Below, piece after piece: positions 29,249 through 38,379 of a stretch of DNA of 64,000 nt. The notes beneath the pieces were generated by a model that was given only the letters and a program-made list of their open reading frames with translations, was not told where the DNA came from and did not search any database. The stretch's first letter is position 1; the number at the start of each line of letters is the position of its first letter. The DNA is from Roseomonas gilardii subsp. gilardii (GTDB taxonomy: Bacteria > Pseudomonadota > Alphaproteobacteria > Acetobacterales > Acetobacteraceae), in contig NZ_CP095554.1 of NCBI RefSeq assembly GCF_023078375.1, positions 1,364,001-1,428,000 of the forward strand, read 5' to 3'. A program made the translations under genes and the position numbers.

Positions 29249-30524
29249 GCGCCGCCGTCTCGGCCTCCAGCCCCGCCAGCAGCACGCAGAGGGCGATGCC
29301 CTCGGAGGCGAGGCGCACATTCTCCAGGCTGGGGAAGGTGGGGGCGAGGCGCAGGTTGCTGTCCTGCGGGTCGGCGCCGCCCGGCCAGGTGGAGCCGGCG
29401 GGGGTCAGGGCGAGGCCGGCCTCCTTCGCGAGGGCCACGACGCGCTTCGCCGTGCCGGGGCGGGCGTCGAGGCTGATGAAGTAGCCGCCCTCGGGCTTCG
29501 TCCAGCGGGCGACGCCGGTGCCGGCGAGGTGGGATTCCAGCGCCTCCAGAACCGCGGCGAATTTCGGCGCGATCAGGGCGCGGTGGCGTTCCATATGCGC
29601 GGCGATGCCGGCCTGGTCGCGCAGGAAGCGGACATGGCGGAGCTGGTTCAGCTTGTCCGGGCCGATGGTGCGCTTCCCGGCGGAGCGGAGGAACCAGGCG
29701 ACATTGGCGGGGGAGGAGGCGAAGAAGGCGAGGCCGGCGCCGGCCAGCGTGACCTTGGAGGTCGAGGCGAAGACGAAGGCGCGGTCGGGGTTGCCGGCCT
29801 CGGCGCAGAGGTTGGTGATGTTGGCGATGGCGTGCCGCGTGCCGGTCAGGTGGTGGACGGCGTAGGCGTCGTCCCAGAACAGGCGGAAATCCGGGGCGCC
29901 GGTCTTCATGGCGGCGAGGCGGCGGATCACGGCCTCGGAATAGACCTCGCCGCTCGGGTTCGAATACCTGGGCACGCACCACATGCCCTTCACCGCCGGG
30001 TCGGCGGCGAGGCGCTCGACCTCCTCCATGTCCGGTCCCTCGCCGGTCAGCGGCACGGGGATCAGGCGGATGCCGTATTCCTCGCAGATCACGAAATGCC
30101 GGTCATAGCCGGGGACGGGGCAGAGGAAGGCGATGTCCTCTTCCTGGCCCCAGGGGCGGGTGCCGCCGGGGACGCCCTTCACCATCGACCAGAGCAAGGT
30201 GTCGTGCATCAGGGCGAGGGAGGAGTTGTCGCCGACCACGACCTGCGCCGGCGGCACGCCCAGGATGGGGGCGTAGAGGGCGCGGGCCTCGGCGATGCCC
30301 TGGAGGCCGCCATAGTTGCGGGCGTCCTCGCCGGCCTCGGTGGTGGTGTCGCCGTTGCCGGGCAGGGCGAGCATGGGCTCGGCGAGGGAGAGCTGTTCCG
30401 GCGCCGGCTTGCCGCGCGTCATGTCGAGCTTCAGGCCGCGCGCCTTGAAGGCGTCGTAGCCGGCCTGGATGCGGCCGCGCAGGGCCTGGAGTTCGGCGTC
30501 GCTCAGCTCGGCGATGGCGGGCAT
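29232..30524 (-). CDS. Aminotransferase class I, aspartate aminotransferase subgroup I-gamma
   Basis: The 430-residue PLP enzyme matches the MocR-like aspartate aminotransferase group (Asp_aminotransf, PF12897). It has LDMTRGKPAPEQL, NYGGLQGIAEAR, CPVPGYDRHF, RYSNPSGEVYS and FASTSKVTLAGAG with the PLP lysine. It likely interconverts aspartate and oxaloacetate with glutamate. A clear AGAGGGAA site precedes the ATG at 30524. Its end overlaps the proposed start of tadA by 17 bp. Confidence 0.92.
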   Translation of the reverse strand: MPAIAELSDAELQALRGRIQAGYDAFKARGLKLDMTRGKPAPEQLSLAEPMLALPGNGDTTTEAGEDARNYGGLQGIAEARALYAPILGVPPAQVVVGDNSSLALMHDTLLWSMVKGVPGGTRPWGQEEDIAFLCPVPGYDRHFVICEEYGIRLIPVPLTGEGPDMEEVERLAADPAVKGMWCVPRYSNPSGEVYSEAVIRRLAAMKTGAPDFRLFWDDAYAVHHLTGTRHAIANITNLCAEAGNPDRAFVFASTSKVTLAGAGLAFFASSPANVAWFLRSAGKRTIGPDKLNQLRHVRFLRDQAGIAAHMERHRALIAPKFAAVLEALESHLAGTGVARWTKPEGGYFISLDARPGTAKRVVALAKEAGLALTPAGSTWPGGADPQDSNLRLAPTFPSLENVRLASEGIALCVLLAGLEAETAARASRA

Positions 30525-30803
30525 GTCCGGTTCCCTCTGGCTTCGTGCCGGTCGGGCCGGCCGCGGGATGCCTCTTAGCCAGTCGCGGGCGGTGCGGTGA
30601 AGCGCGGCCTCGTGGATTCCGTCATGCAGGGCCGTCGCGGTGGCGGGCATGGGCGCTTCAACCCGCTCCGATCCTGGTCTAGAGCAGGGGGCAAGGTCGC
30701 GGCCCGCCCGATGCGCCGGACCCGGCTCGCGGGCGCAGCCTCCGGAGCCTCTCCGCCTGTATCGGCTTCTGGTATCGGCTTTTGGCGCCTCCAAGGACTT
30801 CTC

Positions 30804-31558
30804 ATGACCTCACGCCCCTTCATCGGCCTGACCCTGGATGCGGAGGAGGCCGGCGGCTGGTCCAACCTGCCCTGGTACGCCATCCGCCAGAACTACCTCT
30901 CCGCCGTGGCCGAGGCCGGCGGGATGCCCGTCGCGCTGCCGCATCTGCCGGAACTGGCGGAGGGCTATCTCGACCGGCTCGACGGGCTCGTGGTCACGGG
31001 CGGGGCTTTCGACGTGGACCCGGCGCTCTATGGCGCCACGGAGCGGCACGGGACGGTGACGCTGAAGGAGGTGCGGACCGCCTTCGAGCTGGCCATCCTG
31101 CGCGGGGCGCTGGCGCGGGACATCCCGGTGCTGGGCATCTGCGGCGGCGAGCAGCTCCTCGCCGTGGCGCTGGGGGGCACGCTGATCCAGCACATCCCGG
31201 ATTCCGTCACCGATGCCCTGGCGCATGAGCAGCCGAACCCGCGCGACGAGCCGGGGCACGAGGTGGCGGTGGTGCCGGGCTCCCTGCTGGCGCGCGTCAC
31301 GGGCGGCGCGGCGCGGCTGGCGGTGAACAGCTCGCACCACCAGGCGGTGGATTTCGCCGGGCCGGGCGTGGTGGTGAGCGGCACGGCGCCGGATGGCGTG
31401 GTGGAGGCGATCGAGCACCCGGGCTACCGCTTCTGCCTCGGCGTGCAGTGGCATCCGGAATATGCGGTGGACCCGCGCGACCCCGACATCTTCCGCGCCT
31501 TCGTGGCGGCCTGCCGCGAGGCCGCCCGCCAGCGCGCCGGGGCGGAGCGGGTGCCGGC

Positions 31559-31562
<4 letters not shown>
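30804..31562 (+). CDS. Class I glutamine amidotransferase-like hydrolase (PuuD type)
   Basis: The 252-residue protein belongs to the gamma-glutamyl-GABA hydrolase (peptidase C26) family. The nucleophile cysteine is in LGICGGEQLL and the catalytic His-Glu pair in QWHPEYA. The N-terminal IGLTLD and LVVTGGAFDVDPALYG segments are typical. Such enzymes cleave gamma-glutamyl amides in polyamine breakdown. Its stop overlaps the start of the pseudouridine synthase gene (ATGA), suggesting coupling even though the functions are unrelated. Confidence 0.88.
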
Positions 31563-32497
<935 letters not shown>

Positions 32498-32498
32498 T

Positions 32499-32783
32499 GG
32501 GGGGCGCTTTCCGGTTCGGGCCGGGGAACCGGGAGGCTCTGCCTCCCGGACCCTTTGCTGAGGGAGGGGCCGCTCAGGGGCACAGTGTGCCCCCGAGGCC
32601 CCGCCATGAGCGCTCCGCGAGGAGGGGGATCGGGAAACCGGTCGCTTCTGGCACAACGGCAGCAATGCCCCCTCCTCGCGGAGCGCTCATAGGGTTCCCA
32701 GGGACCAACGTCCCTGGGCGGGAGGGGTCCGGGGAGGGCGGAGCCCTTCCCGGAGCGCACGGCCGAACCGGAAAGCGCCCCCC
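32499..32783. repeat. Nested-palindrome intergenic element, copy 1 (family B)
   Basis: This 285-bp element fills the space from just after the rluB stop to the base before the rsmD start codon. Its ends (32499-32519 and 32763-32783) are a perfect 21-bp inverted repeat containing CGCTTTCCGGTTCGG. Inside lie several hairpins. They include GGGAGGCTCTGCCTCCC at 32531, GGGGCACAGTGTGCCCC at 32577, a 22-bp pair (32606-32627 with 32669-32690, containing GAGCGCTC), and CCCAGGGAC/GTCCCTGGG at 32697-32718. Core positions 32529-32725 recur at 38412-38608. No protein coding is evident. Whether it is mobile is unknown. Confidence 0.85.
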
Positions 32784-33350
32784 ATGAGGATCGTGGCCGG
32801 GCGGTGGCGCGGGCGGCGGCTGGAGGCGCCGGCGGGGGCGGGGACGCGGCCGACGGCGGACCGGGTGCGGCAGGCGCTGTTCGACATGCTGTGGCATGCG
32901 CCCTGGGGCGGGCGGGAGAGGGTGGAGGGTGCGCTGGTGCTCGACGCCTTTGCCGGGACGGGGGCGCTGGGGCTGGAGGCGCTGTCGCGCGGCGCGGCGC
33001 GGGCCTGGTTCATCGAGCGGGACCGGGCGGCGCTGGCGGCGCTGCGGGCGAATCTGGCGGCCTGCCGGGTGGGGGAGGCGGAGGGGCGCGTCATCGCCGG
33101 CGACGCCACGCGCCCGCCCCGGGCCGAGGCCGCCTGCGGGCTGATCTTCCTCGACCCGCCTTATGGCGCCGGGCTGCCCGGGGTGGTGTTGCCCGCGCTG
33201 CGCGGGGCGGGCTGGGTGGCGCCGGGGGCGCTGTGCTGCCTGGAGATCGGCCGGGCGGAGGATGCGCCGGGCCTGCCGGGCTGGGAGATCCTGGCCGAGC
33301 GGGAGCATGGGGCCGCCAGGGTTCTGGTGCTGGGCGATACGGGGGGCTGA
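32784..33350 (+). CDS. rsmD: 16S rRNA (guanine966-N2)-methyltransferase
   Basis: The 188-residue protein starts MRIVAGRWRGRRLEAP, the classic RsmD opening. It has the SAM-binding motif LDAFAGTGALGLEALSRGA (about residues 53-71) and the catalytic DPPYGAG motif. It methylates G966 of 16S rRNA during small-subunit assembly. No Shine-Dalgarno site is visible because the right arm of the family B element abuts the start codon. If transcribed from upstream, that arm could pair with the left arm and affect translation. Confidence 0.94.
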   Translation: MRIVAGRWRGRRLEAPAGAGTRPTADRVRQALFDMLWHAPWGGRERVEGALVLDAFAGTGALGLEALSRGAARAWFIERDRAALAALRANLAACRVGEAEGRVIAGDATRPPRAEAACGLIFLDPPYGAGLPGVVLPALRGAGWVAPGALCCLEIGRAEDAPGLPGWEILAEREHGAARVLVLGDTGG

Positions 33351-33896
33351 TCGCGGGCTGGGCAGGTCCTGGCTTTTTGCGGGCGGGGATCGCGCGGGGC
33401 GTTGGCGGGGTGCGTGAACGATTTGTCAGGGCCGGCCCATGACCGGGTGAGGCGTGCGGGCGCAATGCTGCATTGCGCGGCCGGGCCCTGTCCGGCTGCC
33501 GCGGAAATCGGCGGCGGTCTATTCCCGGCAGATCGTCGTTCGACCGGTCGCCCCGTGAGGGGGGACCATTTCGAGCCGGCTGGGCCTCGGCCCAGCCGGC
33601 TCCTTTTCTGTCCGGGCCCCGGTTTCCCTTTTCGGACGGCTTCGTGGCGGGGCGATCTGCCTGCGCGCGGTGGCGTGGACCTGCGCCTGGGGCCGCGGCC
33701 GCCGGAGCCCGCGCTTGCGGTGGCCGGGTATCGCCGGATGCCTGATGGCCGATGCGGGCGGATTCGGCGCGGCCGGGGGCCTTCACGCACCGGGCTGGCC
33801 GCGCGAGGATAGGGCCAATGGCCCTGGGTCCAGTCGCCACCGGACCAGGGCCGCACAGAGGCCGCCCCACGGGCACCGTCCAGGAGATTTCCGCGC
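33351..33896. other. 546-bp gap with two strong hairpins, possible non-coding RNA
   Basis: No credible protein gene is present between rsmD and the dehydrogenase gene. A perfect short hairpin, GCGCAATG/CATTGCGC, lies at 33460-33478. A terminator-type stem-loop follows at 33574-33601. The spacing could mean either a long rsmD 3' leader-free tail or a separate small RNA ending at the terminator. I cannot identify a known RNA family. Confidence 0.4.
33574..33610 (+). terminator. Rho-independent terminator
   Basis: AGCCGGCTGGGC and GCCCAGCCGGCT form a perfect 12-bp stem around the loop CTCG, followed directly by TCCTTTTCTG. This is the geometry expected of an intrinsic terminator on the plus strand, about 225 bp after rsmD. 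Confidence 0.75.
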
Positions 33897-34748
33897 ATGA
33901 GCATTCCGTCCAAGCCTGTCCTGCTGACCGGCGCCTCCGGCAATCTGGGCCGCATGCTGGCGCGGGAACTGGGGGCCAAGGGCTGGACCCTGCGGCTGAC
34001 CGACCTGACGCCCTTTCCCGACCCGCTGCCGGAGGGGGCGACGTTCACCCGCATGGATCTGGCGGATGGCGTCGCGCTGCTGAAGCTGGCGGAGGGATGT
34101 GGTGCCATCCTGCATTTCGGCGGGGCGAGCACGGACCTGCCCTTCGAGACGGTGATCGGGCCGAATCTGCGCGGCGTCTATCATGTCTATGAGGCGGCGC
34201 GGCGCGAGAAGGCGCGGGTGATCTTCGCTTCCTCCAACCATGCCATCGGCTTCCACGAGCGCCCGGGCCTGGGAGGGACCGGGAACGAGGCGAAGCTGGA
34301 CGCGGACTGCGCCTTCCGGCCCGACAGCTTCTACGGGCTGAGCAAGTGCTATGGCGAACTGATGGGGCGGCTGTACTGGGACAAGCATGGCGTCGAGAAC
34401 GTCAATGTCCGCATCGGCTCCTCCTTCGACGAGCCGGTGGATGCGCGGATGCTGTCCACCTGGCTGAGCTATGGCGACCTCGCGCGCATGATGGAATGCG
34501 CGGTGCTGGCCGAGCGCACGGGGCATTGCGTGATCTGGGGCGCCTCCGACAATCCGGCGAGCTTCTGGGGCCAGGACCACCGCGACCGCATCGGCTGGAA
34601 GCCGGAGGACAGCGCGGAGCCTTTCCGCGACCGGGTGGGCGGCAAGAAGGCCGATCCGGTGTCCGAACGCTATCAGGGCGGCGGCTATACCGCCGCGGGC
34701 TATAGCCGGGAGACGCCGAGCCCGCGCGACCAGTTCGACCCCGGCTGA
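33897..34748 (+). CDS. Uronate dehydrogenase-like NAD-dependent epimerase/dehydratase
   Basis: The 283-residue short-chain dehydrogenase closely follows the Agrobacterium/Pseudomonas uronate dehydrogenase pattern. It has GASGNLGRML for NAD binding, VIFASSNHAIGFHERPG, the catalytic YGLSKCYGE (Tyr-x3-Lys), and GWKPEDSAEPFRDRV near the end. It would oxidise galacturonate or glucuronate to the aldarolactone. An aldose 1-epimerase gene follows after 8 bp, consistent with a sugar-oxidation unit. The next enzymes of that pathway are not in the window. Confidence 0.88.
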   Translation: MSIPSKPVLLTGASGNLGRMLARELGAKGWTLRLTDLTPFPDPLPEGATFTRMDLADGVALLKLAEGCGAILHFGGASTDLPFETVIGPNLRGVYHVYEAARREKARVIFASSNHAIGFHERPGLGGTGNEAKLDADCAFRPDSFYGLSKCYGELMGRLYWDKHGVENVNVRIGSSFDEPVDARMLSTWLSYGDLARMMECAVLAERTGHCVIWGASDNPASFWGQDHRDRIGWKPEDSAEPFRDRVGGKKADPVSERYQGGGYTAAGYSRETPSPRDQFDPG

Positions 34749-34756
34749 GCGGCGCC

Positions 34757-35602
34757 GTGATCCGTCTCGAGGCGGGCGGCTGGCAGGCGGTGCTGCTGCC
34801 GGAGCAGGGGGCCTGTTTCGCCAGCCTGCGCTGCGATGGCCAGGACGTGCTGGCGCCGGTGCCCGCCGGCGTCCTGCCGGTGGGCAGCCAGGCGGGGGCC
34901 TTCCTGATGCTGCCCTGGTGCAACCGCCTGGGCGACGGGCTGCTGCGCTGGGATGGGGGGGAGCATCATTTCCCGATCAACGACCTGCGCGGGCACAACG
35001 CCATCCATGGGCTGGGGCGGGACCAGCCCTGGGCGCTGCTGCGGCACGATGCCGCCAGCCTGCGGCTGGAGCAGCGGATGGAGGAGCCGGACCAGCCCTA
35101 TCGCTATCACGCGGTGCTGGATGTCGCGCTGACGGAGGCGGGGCTGCGGCTCGGGCTCGCCATCACCAACACGGCCGGGGCGGCGATGCCCTTCGGCACG
35201 GGGTGGCATCCCTGGTTCGCGCGGCGGCCGGGGACGCGGGTGCGGTTCCGGGCGCGGCATCTGGTGCGCACGGATGCGCGGGGCCTGCCGGCCGCCACGG
35301 AGGAGGTGGCGGAGGTTTCGGGCGGCGAGGAGGTCTGGCTGGGGCAGGACCGGCACTATGCCGGCTGGGACGGGGGGCTGGACCTCGACCTGGGCGGGAT
35401 GGGGCTGCGGCTGGCGGGGGAGGGTCGCTGGGCGGGCAACCTGCAGTTCTATGCCCCCAACGCACCGCAGGTCCTGTGCCTGGAGCCGGTGAGCCATGCC
35501 ACCGACCTGCCCAACCGCGCCTTCCTTGTCCCCTATGGCGACATGGACTGGCTGCCGCCCGGGGGCAGGATGGAAGGGGGCGTTTCCCTGACCCTGCGCT
35601 GA
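34757..35602 (+). CDS. Aldose 1-epimerase family protein
   Basis: The 281-residue galactose-mutarotase-fold protein starts at a GTG 8 bp after the uronate dehydrogenase gene. Family features are GAFLMLPWCNRLGDG (substrate-binding Asn-Arg), HNAIHGLGRDQPW with the catalytic histidine region, and GTGWHPWF with the second histidine. It interconverts sugar anomers in the cytoplasm, possibly preparing substrate for the upstream dehydrogenase. The exact sugar is unknown. Confidence 0.88.
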   Translation: MIRLEAGGWQAVLLPEQGACFASLRCDGQDVLAPVPAGVLPVGSQAGAFLMLPWCNRLGDGLLRWDGGEHHFPINDLRGHNAIHGLGRDQPWALLRHDAASLRLEQRMEEPDQPYRYHAVLDVALTEAGLRLGLAITNTAGAAMPFGTGWHPWFARRPGTRVRFRARHLVRTDARGLPAATEEVAEVSGGEEVWLGQDRHYAGWDGGLDLDLGGMGLRLAGEGRWAGNLQFYAPNAPQVLCLEPVSHATDLPNRAFLVPYGDMDWLPPGGRMEGGVSLTLR

Positions 35603-35631
35603 GGCGGCGGGGGACGCGGAGGACCGGGGCC

Positions 35632-35769
35632 ATGAAGACCGGGGCCATGAAGACCGGGGCTGCCAGGGCGGGCAGCGCCATGAAGCGCGCGTGGGGCCGG
35701 GCCGCCGCCGGTGCCTCGCCGCGCCGTACGGCCGGCGGCCGGGGCGGCACGGCGGGCCGGAAGCGCTGA
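35632..35769 (+). CDS. Possible 45-residue basic peptide with duplicated start
   Basis: A GGAGG site lies nine bases before an ATG that opens MKTGAMKTGAARAGSAMKRA and ends GGTAGRKR. The product is almost entirely Ala, Gly, Arg, Lys, Ser and Thr, strongly basic, and unlike any family I know. The first ten residues come from two perfect 15-bp repeats (35631-35660). It follows the epimerase gene by 30 bp and ends just before a terminator hairpin. It could equally be chance coding in GC-rich DNA. Confidence 0.35.
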   Translation: MKTGAMKTGAARAGSAMKRAWGRAAAGASPRRTAGGRGGTAGRKR

Positions 35770-35772
35770 CAG

Positions 35773-35803
35773 CAAAACGCCGCCGGCGGGGTGCCGGCGG
35801 CGT
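35773..35803 (-). terminator. Terminator hairpin after the TIGR02300 gene
   Basis: ACGCCGCCGGC and GCCGGCGGCGT form an 11-bp stem with loop GGGGT. On the minus strand it is followed by TTTTGC, so it would end transcription of the FYDLN-acid gene. It may also stop plus-strand transcription from the epimerase side. Confidence 0.7.
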
Positions 35804-35830
35804 GTAAGCCTCGCGGATCGGGTGGAGGGC

Positions 35831-36157
35831 TCAGCCCTCCTCGTCGTTCTCGCTCTCGACGCCGATTTCCTCGCCGAGATCCTCGTCCGCGTCCTCCAGA
35901 TCCTCGGCATCCTCCAGCCCGGTATCGGTGTCGGCGTCCTCGAGGTCCGTGTCGTCCGTCTCGGCCTCCGTGCCCGGCGTCACCGCGCGCTTGCGCAGCT
36001 TGTCATCGACCGGGGCGGCCGGGCGGCGCAGGCGGGGCTGCTCGGCCGGCTGCTCGGTGCCGCATTTCGGGCAGACGGCGGGCGTGCGGGCAAGGTCGTA
36101 GAACTTCGTGCCGCAGGCCACGCAAACGCGTTTGGTGCCCAGTTCGGGTTTGACCAT
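35831..36157 (-). CDS. TIGR02300-family (FYDLN acid) protein
   Basis: The 108-residue protein begins MVKPELGTKRVCVACGTKFYDLART, which names the family, with a CxxC...CPKC zinc-ribbon (about residues 12-37). The rest is a strongly acidic tail rich in D and E. The function is unknown. It lies next to aroA-cmk-rpsA in many alphaproteobacteria, and this arrangement is kept here with divergent transcription from aroA. The ATG at 36157 fits the family start; the longer frame does not. Confidence 0.92.
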   Translation of the reverse strand: MVKPELGTKRVCVACGTKFYDLARTPAVCPKCGTEQPAEQPRLRRPAAPVDDKLRKRAVTPGTEAETDDTDLEDADTDTGLEDAEDLEDADEDLGEEIGVESENDEEG

Positions 36158-36285
36158 GGATGGAGTCGTCCTGGTTTCGACCGACGTCCGCTCAGGCCCC
36201 GCGCTTGCCGCGGAGCCTTGGGGGCCGGGCTTCAATGAGGGCGCGCGATTGCCACGCACCCCCTCGCGTGTCAAACGCGCAATCC

Positions 36286-37647
36286 ATGCGGGACACCTGC
36301 CAGATGCTCAGGCCGCTGCGTGCGGCCTCCCCCGCCGCCTCTTCCGCCGCCTTTCTGGGCCAGGGGCTCGCGGGCGAGATCCGCGTGCCCGGCGACGGGG
36401 CGATCGGCCACCGCGCCCTGATCCTGGCGGCCCTGGCCGTGGGCGAGAGCCGCATCGAGGGCCTGCCGGAGCGCGAGGACATCCGCCGCACCGCCGCCGC
36501 CCTGCGCGCCCTGGGGGCGAGGGTGGAACAGGTTGGTCCTGGCCTCTGGCGCGTCGTGGGGCGCGGGGTGGGTGGGCTGGTGGAGCCCGGGGACATCCTC
36601 GAACTGGGCGGTTCCGGCGATGTCGCGCGGCTGTTCTGCGGGTTGCTCGCGGGCCATCCGCTTTTCGCGGTGCTGACCGGCGATGCCGCATTGCGCCGGC
36701 GGCCCATGGGGCCGGTGACCGGGGCGCTCGCCGCCTGCGGGGCGCGTTTCGCCGCGCGCGGGGCGGGGTTCCTGCCGCTGGCGGTGGAGGGGGCGCGGCT
36801 GGCCCTGCCGGCGGAGCACCGCCTGACCCTGGCCTCGGCCCCGGTGAAGTCCGCGCTGCTGTTGGCCGGGCTCTGCGCCCGGGGCGTGACGCGGGTGGAG
36901 GAGCCCGGGAGCAGCCACGACCATACCGAGAACCTGCTGCGCCATTTCGGCGCCCGGCTGCGCGTGTCGCCGCAGGGGGAGGGGGAGGGACAGGGAAGGC
37001 TGATCGAACTGGAAGGGCAGCCGGAGTTGAGTGCCGCGCCGGTTTCCGTGCCGGGCGACCCGTCGCTGGCCGGTTTTCCGCTGGTGGCGGCGCTGCTGGT
37101 GCCGGGGTCGCGGGTGACGGTGCGGGGCGTCTGCCTCAATCCGCTGCGCAACGGCCTTCTCGCCACGCTGCGCGAGATGGGGGGCGGGTTCGCCGTGGCC
37201 GGTGAGCGCGTCGAGGCGGGTGAGCCGGTGGGCGATGTCACCGCCACGCATTCCCCTTTGCGCGGCGTGGATGTCCCGGCCGGGCGGCTGGCCGGTGCCG
37301 GGGCGCTGCTGGCGGTGGCCGCGGGCTTCGCCACGGGCACGAGCCGCATCCGGGGTCTGGAGGCTGGGGAACTCGCGTCCCTCGCCGCGCTGCTGGCCGG
37401 GAACGGTGTGGCGGCGGAGGCTGGGAGTGGCGAGCTGATCATCCGCGGCAATGGTGCCTCCGTGCCCGGCGGCGGCCGGTTGGATTCCGGGGCGCAGCCT
37501 CGTCTGGCGATGAGCGCACTGGTCCTGGGCCTGGCGGCGGAGATGCCTGTGACCGTGGCGGACAGTGCCGGCATCGACAATGTTTTCCCGGGGTTCGCCG
37601 AAGCGATGAATCGCATGGCGGGCGGGGACGCCATCGCGCCCCTTTGA
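36286..37647 (+). CDS. aroA: EPSP synthase (AroA) family protein with degenerate active site
   Basis: The roughly 453-residue product has the full EPSP-synthase fold pattern: GDAALRRRPMGPV, SAPVKSALLLAGL, DHTENLLRHFGA, DPSLAGFPLVAALLVPGS and PRLAMSALVLGLAAE. It also sits in the usual TIGR02300-aroA-cmk-rpsA locus. However, the invariant PGDKSISHR is PGDGAIGHR (catalytic Lys lost). The GNAGTAMR-type loop is GGSGDVAR, the D-E pair of MIDEYP is absent (AGAGALLAV), and the RVKESDR segment is deleted. LDHRIAMS is also QPRLAMS. Known enzymes need these residues, so it probably does not make EPSP. Another aroA elsewhere is implied. The start could be 36286 or 36304; neither has a strong ribosome site. 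Confidence 0.82.
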   Translation: MRDTCQMLRPLRAASPAASSAAFLGQGLAGEIRVPGDGAIGHRALILAALAVGESRIEGLPEREDIRRTAAALRALGARVEQVGPGLWRVVGRGVGGLVEPGDILELGGSGDVARLFCGLLAGHPLFAVLTGDAALRRRPMGPVTGALAACGARFAARGAGFLPLAVEGARLALPAEHRLTLASAPVKSALLLAGLCARGVTRVEEPGSSHDHTENLLRHFGARLRVSPQGEGEGQGRLIELEGQPELSAAPVSVPGDPSLAGFPLVAALLVPGSRVTVRGVCLNPLRNGLLATLREMGGGFAVAGERVEAGEPVGDVTATHSPLRGVDVPAGRLAGAGALLAVAAGFATGTSRIRGLEAGELASLAALLAGNGVAAEAGSGELIIRGNGASVPGGGRLDSGAQPRLAMSALVLGLAAEMPVTVADSAGIDNVFPGFAEAMNRMAGGDAIAPL

Positions 37648-37713
37648 CCGGCGTGGTATGATGCGGCGCACAAATCCTGTAGGGTGCCGCAACCAGAACG
37701 GGAGCAGATCCGG

Positions 37714-38379
37714 ATGACCGCCACCGAGACCCTTGCCGCCGGAACCCGGGCGATCATCGCCGTGGACGGCCCGGCCGCCGCCGGCAAGGGCACGCTGGCC
37801 CGCCGTCTCGCCACGGCGCTGGACCTGCCTTACCTTGATACCGGCCTGCTCTATCGCGCCACGGCGCGGCGCCTGATCGACGAGGGCGGCGATCCGGGGG
37901 ATGCCCGGGCCGCCGAGGCGGTGGCGCGGGCCCTGGAGCCGGGCGATCTCGGCCGGGCCGGCCTGCGCGCGCCGGACACCGATAACGGGGCCAGCCAGGT
38001 CGCGGCCATTCCCGGCGTGCGGGCCGCGCTGCTCGATTTCCAGCGCCAGTTCGGGCGGGCCAATGGCGCCGTGCTGGACGGGCGCGACATCGGCACCGTG
38101 GTCTTTCCCGATGCGCCGGTGAAGCTCTTCGTCACCGCCAGTCCCGAAGCGCGTGCCGAACGCCGTTGGAAGGAGCGCCAGGCGCGGGGCGAGGATGTTT
38201 CCCTGGCGGCGGTGACCGCCGAGATGGCCGCCCGCGACGCCCGCGACGCCTCCCGCGACACGGCCCCCATGAAGCCCGCCGAGGACGCGATCCTCCTCGA
38301 CACCACCACCCTCGACGCCGATGCCGCCTACGCCCAGGCCCTCCACCTCGTCCGCCAGCGCCTCGGCCTCATCGGCTGA
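37714..38379 (+). CDS. cmk: Cytidylate kinase
   Basis: The 221-residue enzyme phosphorylates CMP and dCMP with ATP. It has the P-loop DGPAAAGKGTLARRLA near the N-terminus, YLDTGLLYRA for nucleotide binding, and the LDGRDIGTVVFPDAPVKLFVTA segment typical of bacterial cytidylate kinases. The ATG at 37714 has GGGAG upstream; an earlier in-frame ATG at 37684 adds ten residues without homology. It sits between aroA and rpsA as expected, though an isochorismatase gene and a repeat element intervene before rpsA. Confidence 0.95.
   Translation: MTATETLAAGTRAIIAVDGPAAAGKGTLARRLATALDLPYLDTGLLYRATARRLIDEGGDPGDARAAEAVARALEPGDLGRAGLRAPDTDNGASQVAAIPGVRAALLDFQRQFGRANGAVLDGRDIGTVVFPDAPVKLFVTASPEARAERRWKERQARGEDVSLAAVTAEMAARDARDASRDTAPMKPAEDAILLDTTTLDADAAYAQALHLVRQRLGLIG

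Noticed and set aside
29945-29975. GGTTCGAATACC as a tRNA T-loop
   Set aside because: It lies inside the aminotransferase coding sequence and no cloverleaf can be drawn around it.
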